Origin: Paenibacillus sp. JJ-223
GTDB lineage: Bacteria; Bacillota; Bacilli; Paenibacillales; Paenibacillaceae
Direction: 5' to 3'
Assembly: GCF_927798175.1 (NCBI RefSeq)
Contig: NZ_CAKMMP010000005.1
Coordinates: 1 to 64,000, forward strand
DNA length: 64,000 nt
Part shown: one piece after another, positions 33,581 to 41,913 of the stretch
Layout of the letters: each line of letters starts with the position of its first letter
Numbering within the stretch: position 1 is the stretch's first letter
Notes under the pieces: generated by a model
What the model was told of the DNA's origin: nothing
The model's input: only the letters and a program-made list of their open reading frames with translations
Databases searched by the model: none
Made by a program: the position numbers and the translations under genes

Positions 33581-33981
33581 CCCCAATTTCATCACGATCG
33601 TTGAGTTGACTAATACATTTTTAGTAATATGTATCTCTTAAATCTTTCATTTAGTATGACAGTAATTATCGCTGATTGGTTTTCGATTTCTGAAGGGATG
33701 TTGTTATTATATGATTCCATGGTCTGATCGAATGATTCTTTGATCTGTGCAGAAATAGGACAAGATTGGACTGACAATATCTGCTGTAACCAATTCTACC
33801 ACTCCTTAGGCATTATGATCTCTATAAAAGAGTACGGGACAATGTCCTCTGCCACGGCTCATATCATAGAACCATGTTTGACGGAGGATCATTATCCCGA
33901 AGCGTCAGTACGTTGTTTTTTCCAAGTTTCTTATCCATGACCCCCAATGCCTTATATAACGCTTGGTATGGTATTACAGTG
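33581..33981. other. Gap between array 3 and the polysaccharide locus
   Basis: About 400 bp without an intact gene. A short minus-strand frame (MDKKLGKNNVLTLRDNDPPS) near 33940 is interrupted by stops and may be decayed coding sequence. No promoter or terminator is clear. Confidence 0.35.
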
Positions 33982-35169
33982 TTATTTCCCGCTACGCTCA
34001 TACCAATAACCAGGAATACCATGCGCAAGACGCATTAACGCTTCCAGGTAGAAATAATCGCCCCAGATCATATGATCATCAGGGGATAAGCCGCCATGAA
34101 TATGATAAGACCCATGTTTAAGAAAGCCTTCTGCTTCATCGTCACCGATCGTGGCATAGTTGTTAATTAGCGATTCCATGCTTGTTGCCAGCATCTGCTC
34201 GAAATATAGACGATCTGGATCACCAACAGCCAAATGGGAGATGAGTTCCGCCAGTCCCGCAGCGACAATCGCTGAGGCTGAACTGTCCCGGTAAGTATCC
34301 GCAGCTACAGGAGCGTTGAAGTCCCAATAAGCAACGCTGTCCTCGGGTAAATGTTCAAGGAAGTAGCGGGCCATACGCTTGGAAGTCTCCAGAAACGCCT
34401 TATTTCCAGTATAACGATAGGATAGTGCGAACCCATATACTCCCCAAGCTTGCCCTCGCGTCCAGGTCGAACCATTGTTGTAGCCTTGATGTGTCGCGCC
34501 GCCGATGGGAACACCCGTCTTCGCATCCAAGAAAAACGTATGATACGAACTATCATCACCTCTTACGATATAACGCCGTGTTTTCTCTGCCTGGATCTGT
34601 GCTATTTCACCGTACGTTGGATCACCTGTCTGCTCACTTGCCCAATACAATAACGGCAGATTAAGCAGGCAATCGATAATAATTCTCCCCGCTTCTTGCT
34701 CGTTATCCGGGGCTCCCCAAGCCTGAATATATCCGCTGCCGTCGCTCGTATTCCGCCATCGTTTCATTAATACATCAGCTGCAGCAATAGCCAGCTCCCG
34801 AGCACGCTCATCGCCAGTTACAATCCACTGGGCTTTGGCCGATAAGCTGTATAAAAATCCGATATCGTGGTGATCCAGGGAGACATGCTGCTCGAGCCGC
34901 TGACGAAAACTTGCTACGGCCCCTTCTGCTGCCTTTCGGTAGCGTTCATCGTGTGAATATTCATAGCACAACCACAATATCCCCGGCCAGAAGCCATCTG
35001 TCCAGTCGTCGTTATCATTCAACATATAAGTTCCATTCAGACTAACATGGGGAAACCGGGTCCCGAACTTATCCATATTGTTTAGCGTTTTCGATAGAAT
35101 GTCCTCAATGGCTTGTATATAAAGTTTTTTCTCTTCCGAGTCCGTTGTTTGCATTCCCTCGGTAGACAT
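33982..35169 (-). CDS. Glycoside hydrolase family 88, unsaturated glucuronyl hydrolase
   Basis: The product has 395 residues, the usual size for GH88. H-D-I-G-F (aspartate 102) and I-I-I-D-C-L-L-N-L-P (aspartate 166) are the two catalytic aspartates known from the Bacillus sp. GL1 unsaturated glucuronyl hydrolase; N-D-N-D-D-W-T-D-G-F-W-P-G is the substrate-side motif. The enzyme hydrates the 4,5-unsaturated uronic acid left by polysaccharide lyases, releasing the sugar in the cytoplasm. It is the last gene of a four-gene run on the minus strand, 68 bases after the deacetylase. Confidence 0.9.
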   Translation of the reverse strand: MSTEGMQTTDSEEKKLYIQAIEDILSKTLNNMDKFGTRFPHVSLNGTYMLNDNDDWTDGFWPGILWLCYEYSHDERYRKAAEGAVASFRQRLEQHVSLDHHDIGFLYSLSAKAQWIVTGDERARELAIAAADVLMKRWRNTSDGSGYIQAWGAPDNEQEAGRIIIDCLLNLPLLYWASEQTGDPTYGEIAQIQAEKTRRYIVRGDDSSYHTFFLDAKTGVPIGGATHQGYNNGSTWTRGQAWGVYGFALSYRYTGNKAFLETSKRMARYFLEHLPEDSVAYWDFNAPVAADTYRDSSASAIVAAGLAELISHLAVGDPDRLYFEQMLATSMESLINNYATIGDDEAEGFLKHGSYHIHGGLSPDDHMIWGDYFYLEALMRLAHGIPGYWYERSGK

Positions 35170-35236
35170 CGCACTTCAGTCCTCTCTTCATCTATTATGA
35201 GAAATGATCCAGAGAATGACAGCAAACAAGGGATCA

Positions 35237-36037
35237 TCAACCGAGCTCGGTCAATTGGCCTGCCGCAAGCTCTACGACGTCCGTTTCCACGCTTACCCAT
35301 ACACTTTGTGCAGATGGATTATGGACGATCCGGTAATCTGCCGAGAATCGGAGCTGCCGCAATGCATGCATATACGAAACAATTTCAGCATTCGTAGCAA
35401 ACCAAATATTTTCGTTTCCGGCAACGAGTTCTCCAAACCGATCGATCAGCTCCCAGTTGTTGTCGTTCTCAAATTCATAGCTGTGCCCCCACACATACAA
35501 CAAAGCCATCTTGGTATGCCTCTGCTTTAAAGCAAGTAACTGCTGCGCATACTCCACCATTTGCCGATAATGGCAGGTCGGATGCCATCTCAGGAAATCT
35601 GAAGGCATATTGAACCCGAACTCGTTTGCTGCTGTCCGGGCATACTCTATCCCTAGCGAAGGCAGCAGCGAGACAAGCTGGTCGTTATATGTACCAAAAG
35701 GATAGCTCATCCCACGCACAGGATAACCAACCAGAGCCTCCAGTCCCTTTCGATCCTCCGTGATTTCCTGAACCATTTGTTCGACCGGCGACTGTTCGAG
35801 AAAAGGATGGCTGACGGTATGTGCAGATACTTCATGCCCTGTGAACAGGGGACGTATCTCGTCCCGTGTAAGAAATCCCTCTTTTCCGAGCGTACCGCTG
35901 TTTAGGTGAAACGTGCCTTTGAGACCATATTCATTAAACTTCTCGACCAGTCTCCTGTCATGAATCTGACCATCATCAAAACTCAGAGTGATGGCCTTAT
36001 GCACGCCACCCGGAAAGCGATCATATCGAATTCTCAT
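35237..36037 (-). CDS. Polysaccharide deacetylase (NodB fold)
   Basis: The ATG at 36037 has AGGAGG 7 bases upstream. The 267-residue product has T-L-S-F-D-D-G (aspartates 21 and 22) and S-A-H-T-V-S-H-P (histidines 73 and 77), the metal and catalytic residues of carbohydrate esterase family 4. No signal peptide is seen, so it would remove acetyl groups from imported oligosaccharides in the cytoplasm. It lies 11 bases after the serine hydrolase gene and is clearly in the same operon. Confidence 0.9.
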   Translation of the reverse strand: MRIRYDRFPGGVHKAITLSFDDGQIHDRRLVEKFNEYGLKGTFHLNSGTLGKEGFLTRDEIRPLFTGHEVSAHTVSHPFLEQSPVEQMVQEITEDRKGLEALVGYPVRGMSYPFGTYNDQLVSLLPSLGIEYARTAANEFGFNMPSDFLRWHPTCHYRQMVEYAQQLLALKQRHTKMALLYVWGHSYEFENDNNWELIDRFGELVAGNENIWFATNAEIVSYMHALRQLRFSADYRIVHNPSAQSVWVSVETDVVELAAGQLTELG

Positions 36038-36048
36038 GCCAATTCCTC

Positions 36049-37191
36049 CTAACGATGGTTCAAGCAAGCGTATACGAGATTTCTCAAACGTGGATGCACA
36101 TAGGGCTCTTGATTGTTCAACATATGCTGCGCATACATGACGGTCAGCTGAGAAGACGGGTCCATGATCGCCAGAGCACCGGCTGCGCCGCTCCAGCCGA
36201 ATTCACCAAGCGGACTGAGCGACCCGCTGATCTGTTTGGAACGATGGGTGCGAACACCGAGCCCGTAACCATACCCCGCAAGCTGCGACCACGTGAAATG
36301 ACTGCGGGTGGCCTCCGTCAGATGATCTGTTCTCATGAGATTCACCGTGTCGGCTGCGAGGATTCGAACGCCTTTGGGGCTTGTTCCTTGATGGGTAAGT
36401 GCATTCAGAAAGACGGCGTAGTCATCCACCGTGGAGAATAACCCGGCACCGCCGCTCTCATATTCCGTACCGATCCGGTAATCGTTCCCCTCCTTGGGAA
36501 TAGGTTTACCTAAAGACTCGTTATATTCATACTGTGGAGCCAAACGGCTTCGATTCTCTTCCGATACATCGAAGCCGGAATCACACATCCCGAGCGGGCC
36601 GGTAATTTCATCCCGAACATAGGCACCGAATCGTCTTCCGTCCACGGCTTCGACCACAGCGGCAAGAACGTCATGGCTTAAACTGTAGCTCCACCTCGCC
36701 CCCGGTTCGAACAACAGTGGTTCTTGTGCGATGGCCGCCGCAACTTCGCGGGTTGGCGCTCTGCCGCTTGTGCGTCTTACGACTTCCTGGATTGAAGGGG
36801 AACGGATATCATAAGAGAGCCCGGCCGACATGGTAAAGAGATCCCGTACCCGGATCGCTCTCTGGGCTTTCTCCAATACCATTTCACCACTCGGCAAGGT
36901 CACCTTCACCGCCATCTCGGTATATTCGGGAAGATAATCCGACAACGGGTCATTTAACAGGAGTGCTCCCTTTTCTACCAGCTGAAGGGCTGCCGTGCAG
37001 GTCAGAATTTTGGTCAGTGAATACAGCCGAATGATGTGCCTATCGTGGATGGGAATACGCTGTTCCAAGTCAGCATAACCGCTGCGGTAGCGGAAGACCT
37101 CTTGATTGCGGTGCAAAACCAAAACCTCCGCCCATGGAATACGCCAATCCGTCAAGCGGTCGATAAATAGGGATAGTGGTTTGAAGTCCAT
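36049..37191 (-). CDS. Beta-lactamase-like serine hydrolase (esterase type)
   Basis: AGGAAGGAAG lies upstream of the ATG. The 380-residue product has S-L-T-K (serine 58, lysine 61) and Y-S-L near residue 169, the catalytic residues of the class C beta-lactamase/EstB fold. There is no signal peptide. In a sugar operon such proteins are likely to be esterases acting on acylated oligosaccharides rather than antibiotic enzymes. The gene lies between the glycosyl hydrolase and the deacetylase with short gaps. Confidence 0.85.
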   Translation of the reverse strand: MDFKPLSLFIDRLTDWRIPWAEVLVLHRNQEVFRYRSGYADLEQRIPIHDRHIIRLYSLTKILTCTAALQLVEKGALLLNDPLSDYLPEYTEMAVKVTLPSGEMVLEKAQRAIRVRDLFTMSAGLSYDIRSPSIQEVVRRTSGRAPTREVAAAIAQEPLLFEPGARWSYSLSHDVLAAVVEAVDGRRFGAYVRDEITGPLGMCDSGFDVSEENRSRLAPQYEYNESLGKPIPKEGNDYRIGTEYESGGAGLFSTVDDYAVFLNALTHQGTSPKGVRILAADTVNLMRTDHLTEATRSHFTWSQLAGYGYGLGVRTHRSKQISGSLSPLGEFGWSGAAGALAIMDPSSQLTVMYAQHMLNNQEPYVHPRLRNLVYACLNHR

Positions 37192-37217
37192 CGCTTTGCT
37201 TCCTTCCTGTCTCAATA

Positions 37218-39191
37218 TCACTCGTAATCGATAACCACCATCTGATGGCATTCCAGCTTCGGAACGGTGTAGCTAACCGAACCCTCCTCCCACTTAAAGG
37301 GAATGGACTGAACTTGCGGTGCCAAATACACATTCTTCACTTGATGGGGAGTCCGGATGGACACCTCAACATCATATAGCGGGACGATATCCTCAATCAC
37401 TTCGATCTGTTTGCCACGACGGACCGGGGACACATACAGCAGATGATGGACCAGCCTTTTCTCTTGCTTTTGCTCCTGCAGGGTGGTTACGCCCTGGGCA
37501 GGCAGATCGGTGTTCAGCGTTTTATTAGGCAGCAGGCGGTTCAGCGCATACAGGATCGTCTCCTTCAGGATCAGACTTCCTTGGTTCGCATAATCTTCGA
37601 ACACGTTCCATGCCAGATAGATGCCGCTGCCGCTCTCTACCATGCCCGGTCCGCCATAGACATCGCTGCTTGGCGTATGCTGATGCGAACAGAAGGTAAA
37701 AACATCGCGGTTGAAATACGGGTCTTTCCTGCTGCCTAGCTCCGTTCCGCCGGCAAGTTCGAGCTTCTGGCCTTCCGTATACATGACAAAGGAAGCTTCC
37801 CCCAGGCTCGCAGGCTTGAACAACGGATGAAAAAAGTCCGGACGGTATGGATTCACTCCCACATATCGCACTCCGAAATCAATGGCGAAGGACGTACCGT
37901 CTTGATCCAGACCAGACCAGCCTGTGGCGAGAACCTTACCTCCCTTCTGCAAAAACAAATCCAGCTTATCCTTCAGCTCGTCATTCACCGCCACATAATC
38001 CGGTAAAATCAGCACCTGGTAATTCGCAAAATCTTGTTCCGTATCAATCACATCAAATAGGATATTGCCCTCAAGCAGCATGCGTACAACCCCTGCATCC
38101 GAATCGTTCCGACTTGCATCTTCTTGGGCTTTAGGGTGCACGCCTGTTGCTTCCAAGGACAACAACGCTACATCCGCAACGTTCGCGGCATTCACGCACC
38201 ATGCTTCCTTACTTTCGACTTCACGGTAAGCCGTACCGATCAATTCATAGGTTGCGGGATCCATGCGGCCGTCAGGCTGAAGCTGATCCCCAATCGAACA
38301 TTTTGCACCATTGGCAAGACTGAGAGCGGTTTCATAGCGAAGTGCGTTTGGATGCTTATATCCGCCGAATTCTCCCCACGCGGTATGAAATTTCCCGGTC
38401 ATGCCAAGATAATCAAATCCGAGCGTTTGTACGTACCTGGCCGAAAGAGGAAAATGGTCATAACCCCATCCGCCGGTAGGCAGCGACTCCAGTTCCAAAT
38501 GGGTATTCATTGCAGCCAAATCGCGACGACCGCGCTTGATATGTCCGCCATTATGGAAGATGGGCAGACCTGGTTTGATCGATTCCACCGTCTCCTTCAT
38601 CCTGGCTGTGTAATTGGCATATGTGCTCTCCCAGAGGCTCTTCATCGCTTCCTCGTTGCGAGGGTCATCCCCTTTACGCCGTATGGTATCCACACAGTTA
38701 TGACAGTAACATTTGCGTATACCCACAATATCGAGAAACAATCCGTCTGCATCATATCGGAGCAACACTTCCCTAATCTGTTCGATCAGGATATCGAGAT
38801 AAGGAGAGTTCATGCAAAATTGATGATAGCCTGGCTGCATGAAGCCTTCGGCCCAATTCGTTCGATCATTCATGTCACGGATCAGCCACTCGGGGTGACG
38901 CCGGGCTAGCTTTTCATCCAAACCGGCCGAAAGGTACACTGGTGTTTTTACGTTGATTTCATGGGCTGCCTCAATCTGTGCCGCAAGCAAATCGAAGCTT
39001 AACCCCGGATGAATCTCATTAGCCTCCGAAGGATGATACGCCCAGCCATGATGGCACTTGGAGAACACCGTAATCGAGTCGACATGCCCAAGCTTCAACA
39101 TGTCCTGAAACTGCCTTTTGTCAAAGCGGTCCCCAATGGGGACAATGGCTTCCGAGGTGTGAAAATCCAGATGGACTTGACGGAATCGCAT
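37218..39191 (-). CDS. GH-like glycosyl hydrolase (GHL6-type) with beta-galactosidase trimerisation-like domain
   Basis: AAAGGAAG is 7 bases upstream of the ATG at 39191. The 657-residue product begins with a TIM-barrel-like domain (VHLDFHTSEAIVP; DADGLFLDIVGIRKCYCHNC) resembling the hypothetical glycosyl hydrolase 6 (GHL6) family; a beta-galactosidase-trimerisation-like domain follows (VLILPDYVAVNDELKDKLDL; KGGKVLATGWSG). A C-x-C-x-x-C set near residue 175 could bind zinc, as in GH42 enzymes. The exact substrate is unknown. First gene of the minus-strand sugar operon. Confidence 0.8.
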   Translation of the reverse strand: MRFRQVHLDFHTSEAIVPIGDRFDKRQFQDMLKLGHVDSITVFSKCHHGWAYHPSEANEIHPGLSFDLLAAQIEAAHEINVKTPVYLSAGLDEKLARRHPEWLIRDMNDRTNWAEGFMQPGYHQFCMNSPYLDILIEQIREVLLRYDADGLFLDIVGIRKCYCHNCVDTIRRKGDDPRNEEAMKSLWESTYANYTARMKETVESIKPGLPIFHNGGHIKRGRRDLAAMNTHLELESLPTGGWGYDHFPLSARYVQTLGFDYLGMTGKFHTAWGEFGGYKHPNALRYETALSLANGAKCSIGDQLQPDGRMDPATYELIGTAYREVESKEAWCVNAANVADVALLSLEATGVHPKAQEDASRNDSDAGVVRMLLEGNILFDVIDTEQDFANYQVLILPDYVAVNDELKDKLDLFLQKGGKVLATGWSGLDQDGTSFAIDFGVRYVGVNPYRPDFFHPLFKPASLGEASFVMYTEGQKLELAGGTELGSRKDPYFNRDVFTFCSHQHTPSSDVYGGPGMVESGSGIYLAWNVFEDYANQGSLILKETILYALNRLLPNKTLNTDLPAQGVTTLQEQKQEKRLVHHLLYVSPVRRGKQIEVIEDIVPLYDVEVSIRTPHQVKNVYLAPQVQSIPFKWEEGSVSYTVPKLECHQMVVIDYE

Positions 39192-39349
39192 GATTTCGCT
39201 TCCTTTCTCGTTCATATACCCCTAATATATGCCTTCCAGCATTGAACGAATAGGTGTAAAGACGACTTTTTATAGCACAATTTCGACCATTCGCAATTCA
39301 GTCCATGATACAATAGGTGCACCAAGAAGTAATGGAAAGGGCTGGCCTT

Positions 39350-40219
39350 ATGAATTGTCTTGAGCTAACCATCCCCCCACTTCCGCAGTTAGTGACGATC
39401 GGTCACTCCATCTGGGATCCGGGGCAGCAGCACCTTAGCCGTTCGTTTAACTTGTATGACATGCTGTTTGTGATGAAGGGTACCTTGTACATGACCGAAG
39501 ATGATATGCCATTCGAAATCACAGCAGGTTCCTTGCTTGTGCTTGAGCCGAACCGTCTGCATGTCGGGCATCGCCCTTGCGAGGAAGAAACTGAAATATA
39601 TTGGCTCCACTTGGCCCACCCTGAGCCTGTCCGAACGATGGACAGCGGACAAATTCCATGGTCGACTCCCTTCACGAAAGGCTCCAACCTGGATGTCACT
39701 CCGCACCGGCAGGTCATGTATATTCCCAAATTCACAAGCCTGCACACCTCAAGCATTCTTCCCTTCCTGCAGCGAATGATGGAGCTTCACCAAAGCTTGT
39801 CGCCCGCAACCTCCTTGCCGCTGCAGGGTCAGCTCGCTGGCTTGTTGACCGAACTGCAGTCAGCTATGCGCCTGCAGTATGCTCCACGTTCGAGAATACT
39901 GTGCGATCAAACGATAAGCTATCTCGAAGAGCATATTACCCGTCCCTTCGATGCGAAGCATATGGAAGAAACGCTTCATTTCCATGTGGACTATCTCTCC
40001 CGCTGCCTGAAGAAATACACGGGACTGAGTCCACTTCAATACCTGCACGAGCTGCAGATGAGTAAAGCTAAATCTCTTTTGGAAAATACGAGCCTTCCCG
40101 TATCCGAGATCGGTGTGTTGATCGGGATCGAGAATGCCAATTATTTTATTCGCTTATTCCGAAAAAAGCTGGGAATGACACCCGGTCAATATCGAAGCAC
40201 CCGCTTGGGCCGCACATGA
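39350..40219 (+). CDS. AraC-family transcription regulator
   Basis: The ATG at 39350 (MNCLEL) has GGAAAGG upstream; earlier ATGs are possible. The 289-residue product has an N-terminal cupin-like ligand domain (FEITAGSLLVLEPNRLHVGH) and a C-terminal AraC double helix-turn-helix (HFHVDYLSRCLKKYTGLSPL; VSEIGVLIGIENANYFIRLF, each part of one helix pair). It is divergent from the sugar operon at 37218, so it probably controls that operon in response to a sugar. The two genes share a 158-bp promoter region. Confidence 0.9.
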   Translation: MNCLELTIPPLPQLVTIGHSIWDPGQQHLSRSFNLYDMLFVMKGTLYMTEDDMPFEITAGSLLVLEPNRLHVGHRPCEEETEIYWLHLAHPEPVRTMDSGQIPWSTPFTKGSNLDVTPHRQVMYIPKFTSLHTSSILPFLQRMMELHQSLSPATSLPLQGQLAGLLTELQSAMRLQYAPRSRILCDQTISYLEEHITRPFDAKHMEETLHFHVDYLSRCLKKYTGLSPLQYLHELQMSKAKSLLENTSLPVSEIGVLIGIENANYFIRLFRKKLGMTPGQYRSTRLGRT

Positions 40220-40221
40220 CA

Positions 40222-40256
40222 AAAACAGCAGGAACGTAATCGTTCCTGCTGTTTTC
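40222..40256. terminator. Bidirectional terminator
   Basis: AAAACAGCAGGAACG-taat-CGTTCCTGCTGTTTT is a perfect 15-bp inverted repeat with A-rich and T-rich ends, between two convergent AraC genes. Confidence 0.9.
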
Positions 40257-40289
40257 TTATGAGTTCCTATTGTTTTCTTATGAAGACGT

Positions 40290-41150
40290 TTAGACGTATT
40301 TCTCCCGATATTCCGTAGGCGTACACAGGTAAATCTTCTTGAACTGGCGGGCGTAATAATTCTGATCCCGGAAGCCGCTCTCCTGAGCCACTTGCAAAAT
40401 AGACAGGTTAGGATTACGCAGCAGCGCACAGGAATAGTCCAGCCTCCGCCGGATCACATAGTCCATGGGCGTCGTTTGGAAGTTCCTTGCGAATTCGCGA
40501 AGAAACTGCCTTTTAGACAAATAAGCCTTTTCCGCGAGCATATCCAGATTGAGAGGCTCCTGAAAGTGTTCCTCCAAGTACGTAATGGACTCGGCGATTC
40601 GCAGCGCTTTGTTCTGAGGCCACCCGTTGTTCGCCACATAATAACGGGAGAGCACACCCATGAGTGCCGTAAAATAGGAGCGGATCAGCATTCGGTAACC
40701 TTCTGGCCGCTGATCATGCTCACTCAGAATGACATCAAGCAGACCGGTGACCTGCCGCAGCTGTTCATCATTCAGGGTAAGCATCCCTTTGAAGTTCATT
40801 TCCTTCCGGTAGAACGGCTCGAAATAAAATAATGCCTGGAAGCCAGCCATCAGCTTCAGTTCCTGCAGCTGAGTCATCTGGTCAGGATGAAACATGACGT
40901 TGACGTACTGAATATGATCCACGTCTTTATAGCCGTGGGACACATTGCCATGGATGAAGAACACCTGCCCGGCAGAGATCGGATACTCCCTTCCTTCGAT
41001 AATGTGAGTTGCGGTACCTCCAAGAATGACAACGAGCTCGGAATAGTCATGGTGGTGGACATCAAAGTCATGCGTTAGAGGGCATTTCTCGATGCGAAAA
41101 ATAAAATCCGTTTCCAGCCCCAGGTCCAGATAATGGCTTTTTCTATTCAT
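40290..41150 (-). CDS. AraC-family transcription regulator (RhaR-like)
   Basis: The 286-residue product has an N-terminal cupin domain with H-H-H-D-Y-S-E-L and G-Q-V-F-F-I-H-G near residues 32-70, and a C-terminal AraC domain (AYLSKRQFLREFARNFQTTP; LQVAQESGFRDQNYYARQFK). It resembles the RhaS/RhaR group, which sense sugars through the cupin. It is divergent from the plus-strand genes at 41212 onwards, so it may control the GH2 and lyase genes. Confidence 0.9.
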   Translation of the reverse strand: MNRKSHYLDLGLETDFIFRIEKCPLTHDFDVHHHDYSELVVILGGTATHIIEGREYPISAGQVFFIHGNVSHGYKDVDHIQYVNVMFHPDQMTQLQELKLMAGFQALFYFEPFYRKEMNFKGMLTLNDEQLRQVTGLLDVILSEHDQRPEGYRMLIRSYFTALMGVLSRYYVANNGWPQNKALRIAESITYLEEHFQEPLNLDMLAEKAYLSKRQFLREFARNFQTTPMDYVIRRRLDYSCALLRNPNLSILQVAQESGFRDQNYYARQFKKIYLCTPTEYREKYV

Positions 41151-41211
41151 GTCGCTATTATGCTAAAGAAGGTCACTATCGTCAAGGAATCCTGAAGTAA
41201 ATTACAGTAAC

Positions 41212-41883
41212 ATGGGGATAAAAGACATGAAACTGAGGTGGCTTATGTACCGCTATCATTTCCGTGCGCAGTGCTGCGAGAATATGAACCTGAAGCAAGT
41301 GTTCCGCGAAGCTTTACCCGTACTTCAAACCCGCATGAAGGAACTCAAGGCCCGTCAACTTAGTCTATTCCATTTCGGAACACAGCTGTTTCTTTATTAT
41401 GAAAGCCCGGCTCAGTCGGTTGATCCTCACGAACTGTTCGCTCACTGCGAAGACGCTTTGGAAACCTGGCCCGGAACGAGCAGTGCTAGAAGGTGGGTAC
41501 CGATGATCGATATTTTCCACTATCACAAGCCGGTCAGCGAGAAGCAGTGGTTAAGAAAAAACGCTCCAGCCCGGCCTTATGCCAGAATCGCCCATCTCAA
41601 GCCGGATCAAGTCGCCAGTTATGTCTTTTACCATTACCAATACCAGGAGGAGAAGCCGGGGGATGGCGATAAGTACGGGATGATTGCCCTGCATGAAAAT
41701 CTGATGTTCTTCTACTCGGAAGATCCGGCAACCATCGAGAAGCCGTCCTATTCAGGGAAGCTCTCCACATCCCATACGCCATCCGACTGGGCGGGAACGA
41801 TGGAGCCCCACTTTATACCCTGGGATTCGTCCGATGGGAGCTCCCGGATCTGGCTGGAAATTCCGCTCGTGATCCGGGCATAA
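41212..41883 (+). CDS. Hypothetical protein of the sugar locus
   Basis: The start is uncertain: an ATG at 41212, another at 41227 (MKLRWL) and one at 41245 (MYRYHF, closest to AGGTGG) are all possible. The 212-223-residue product has no membrane segment. The middle part has DIFHYHKPVSEKQWLRKNAP and FYHYQYQEEKPGDGDKYGMI, and I do not recognise its family. It lies 30 bases before the GH2 gene and is probably part of that operon, so a role in sugar breakdown or regulation is likely. Confidence 0.7.
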   Translation: MGIKDMKLRWLMYRYHFRAQCCENMNLKQVFREALPVLQTRMKELKARQLSLFHFGTQLFLYYESPAQSVDPHELFAHCEDALETWPGTSSARRWVPMIDIFHYHKPVSEKQWLRKNAPARPYARIAHLKPDQVASYVFYHYQYQEEKPGDGDKYGMIALHENLMFFYSEDPATIEKPSYSGKLSTSHTPSDWAGTMEPHFIPWDSSDGSSRIWLEIPLVIRA

Positions 41884-41913
41884 CGAATGTCAAACGAAAG
41901 GAGCATTCTTATC

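Noticed and set aside
641..33600. Riboswitches or T-boxes in front of each gene
   Set aside because: The centre differs freely between copies while the outer arms are fixed, no known aptamer core is seen, and the sites sit against the stop codon of the preceding gene as much as the next start.
38124..38909. 261-codon plus-strand open frame opposite the GHL6-type gene
   Set aside because: It is antisense to a clear gene with a good start and lacks a recognisable protein pattern.
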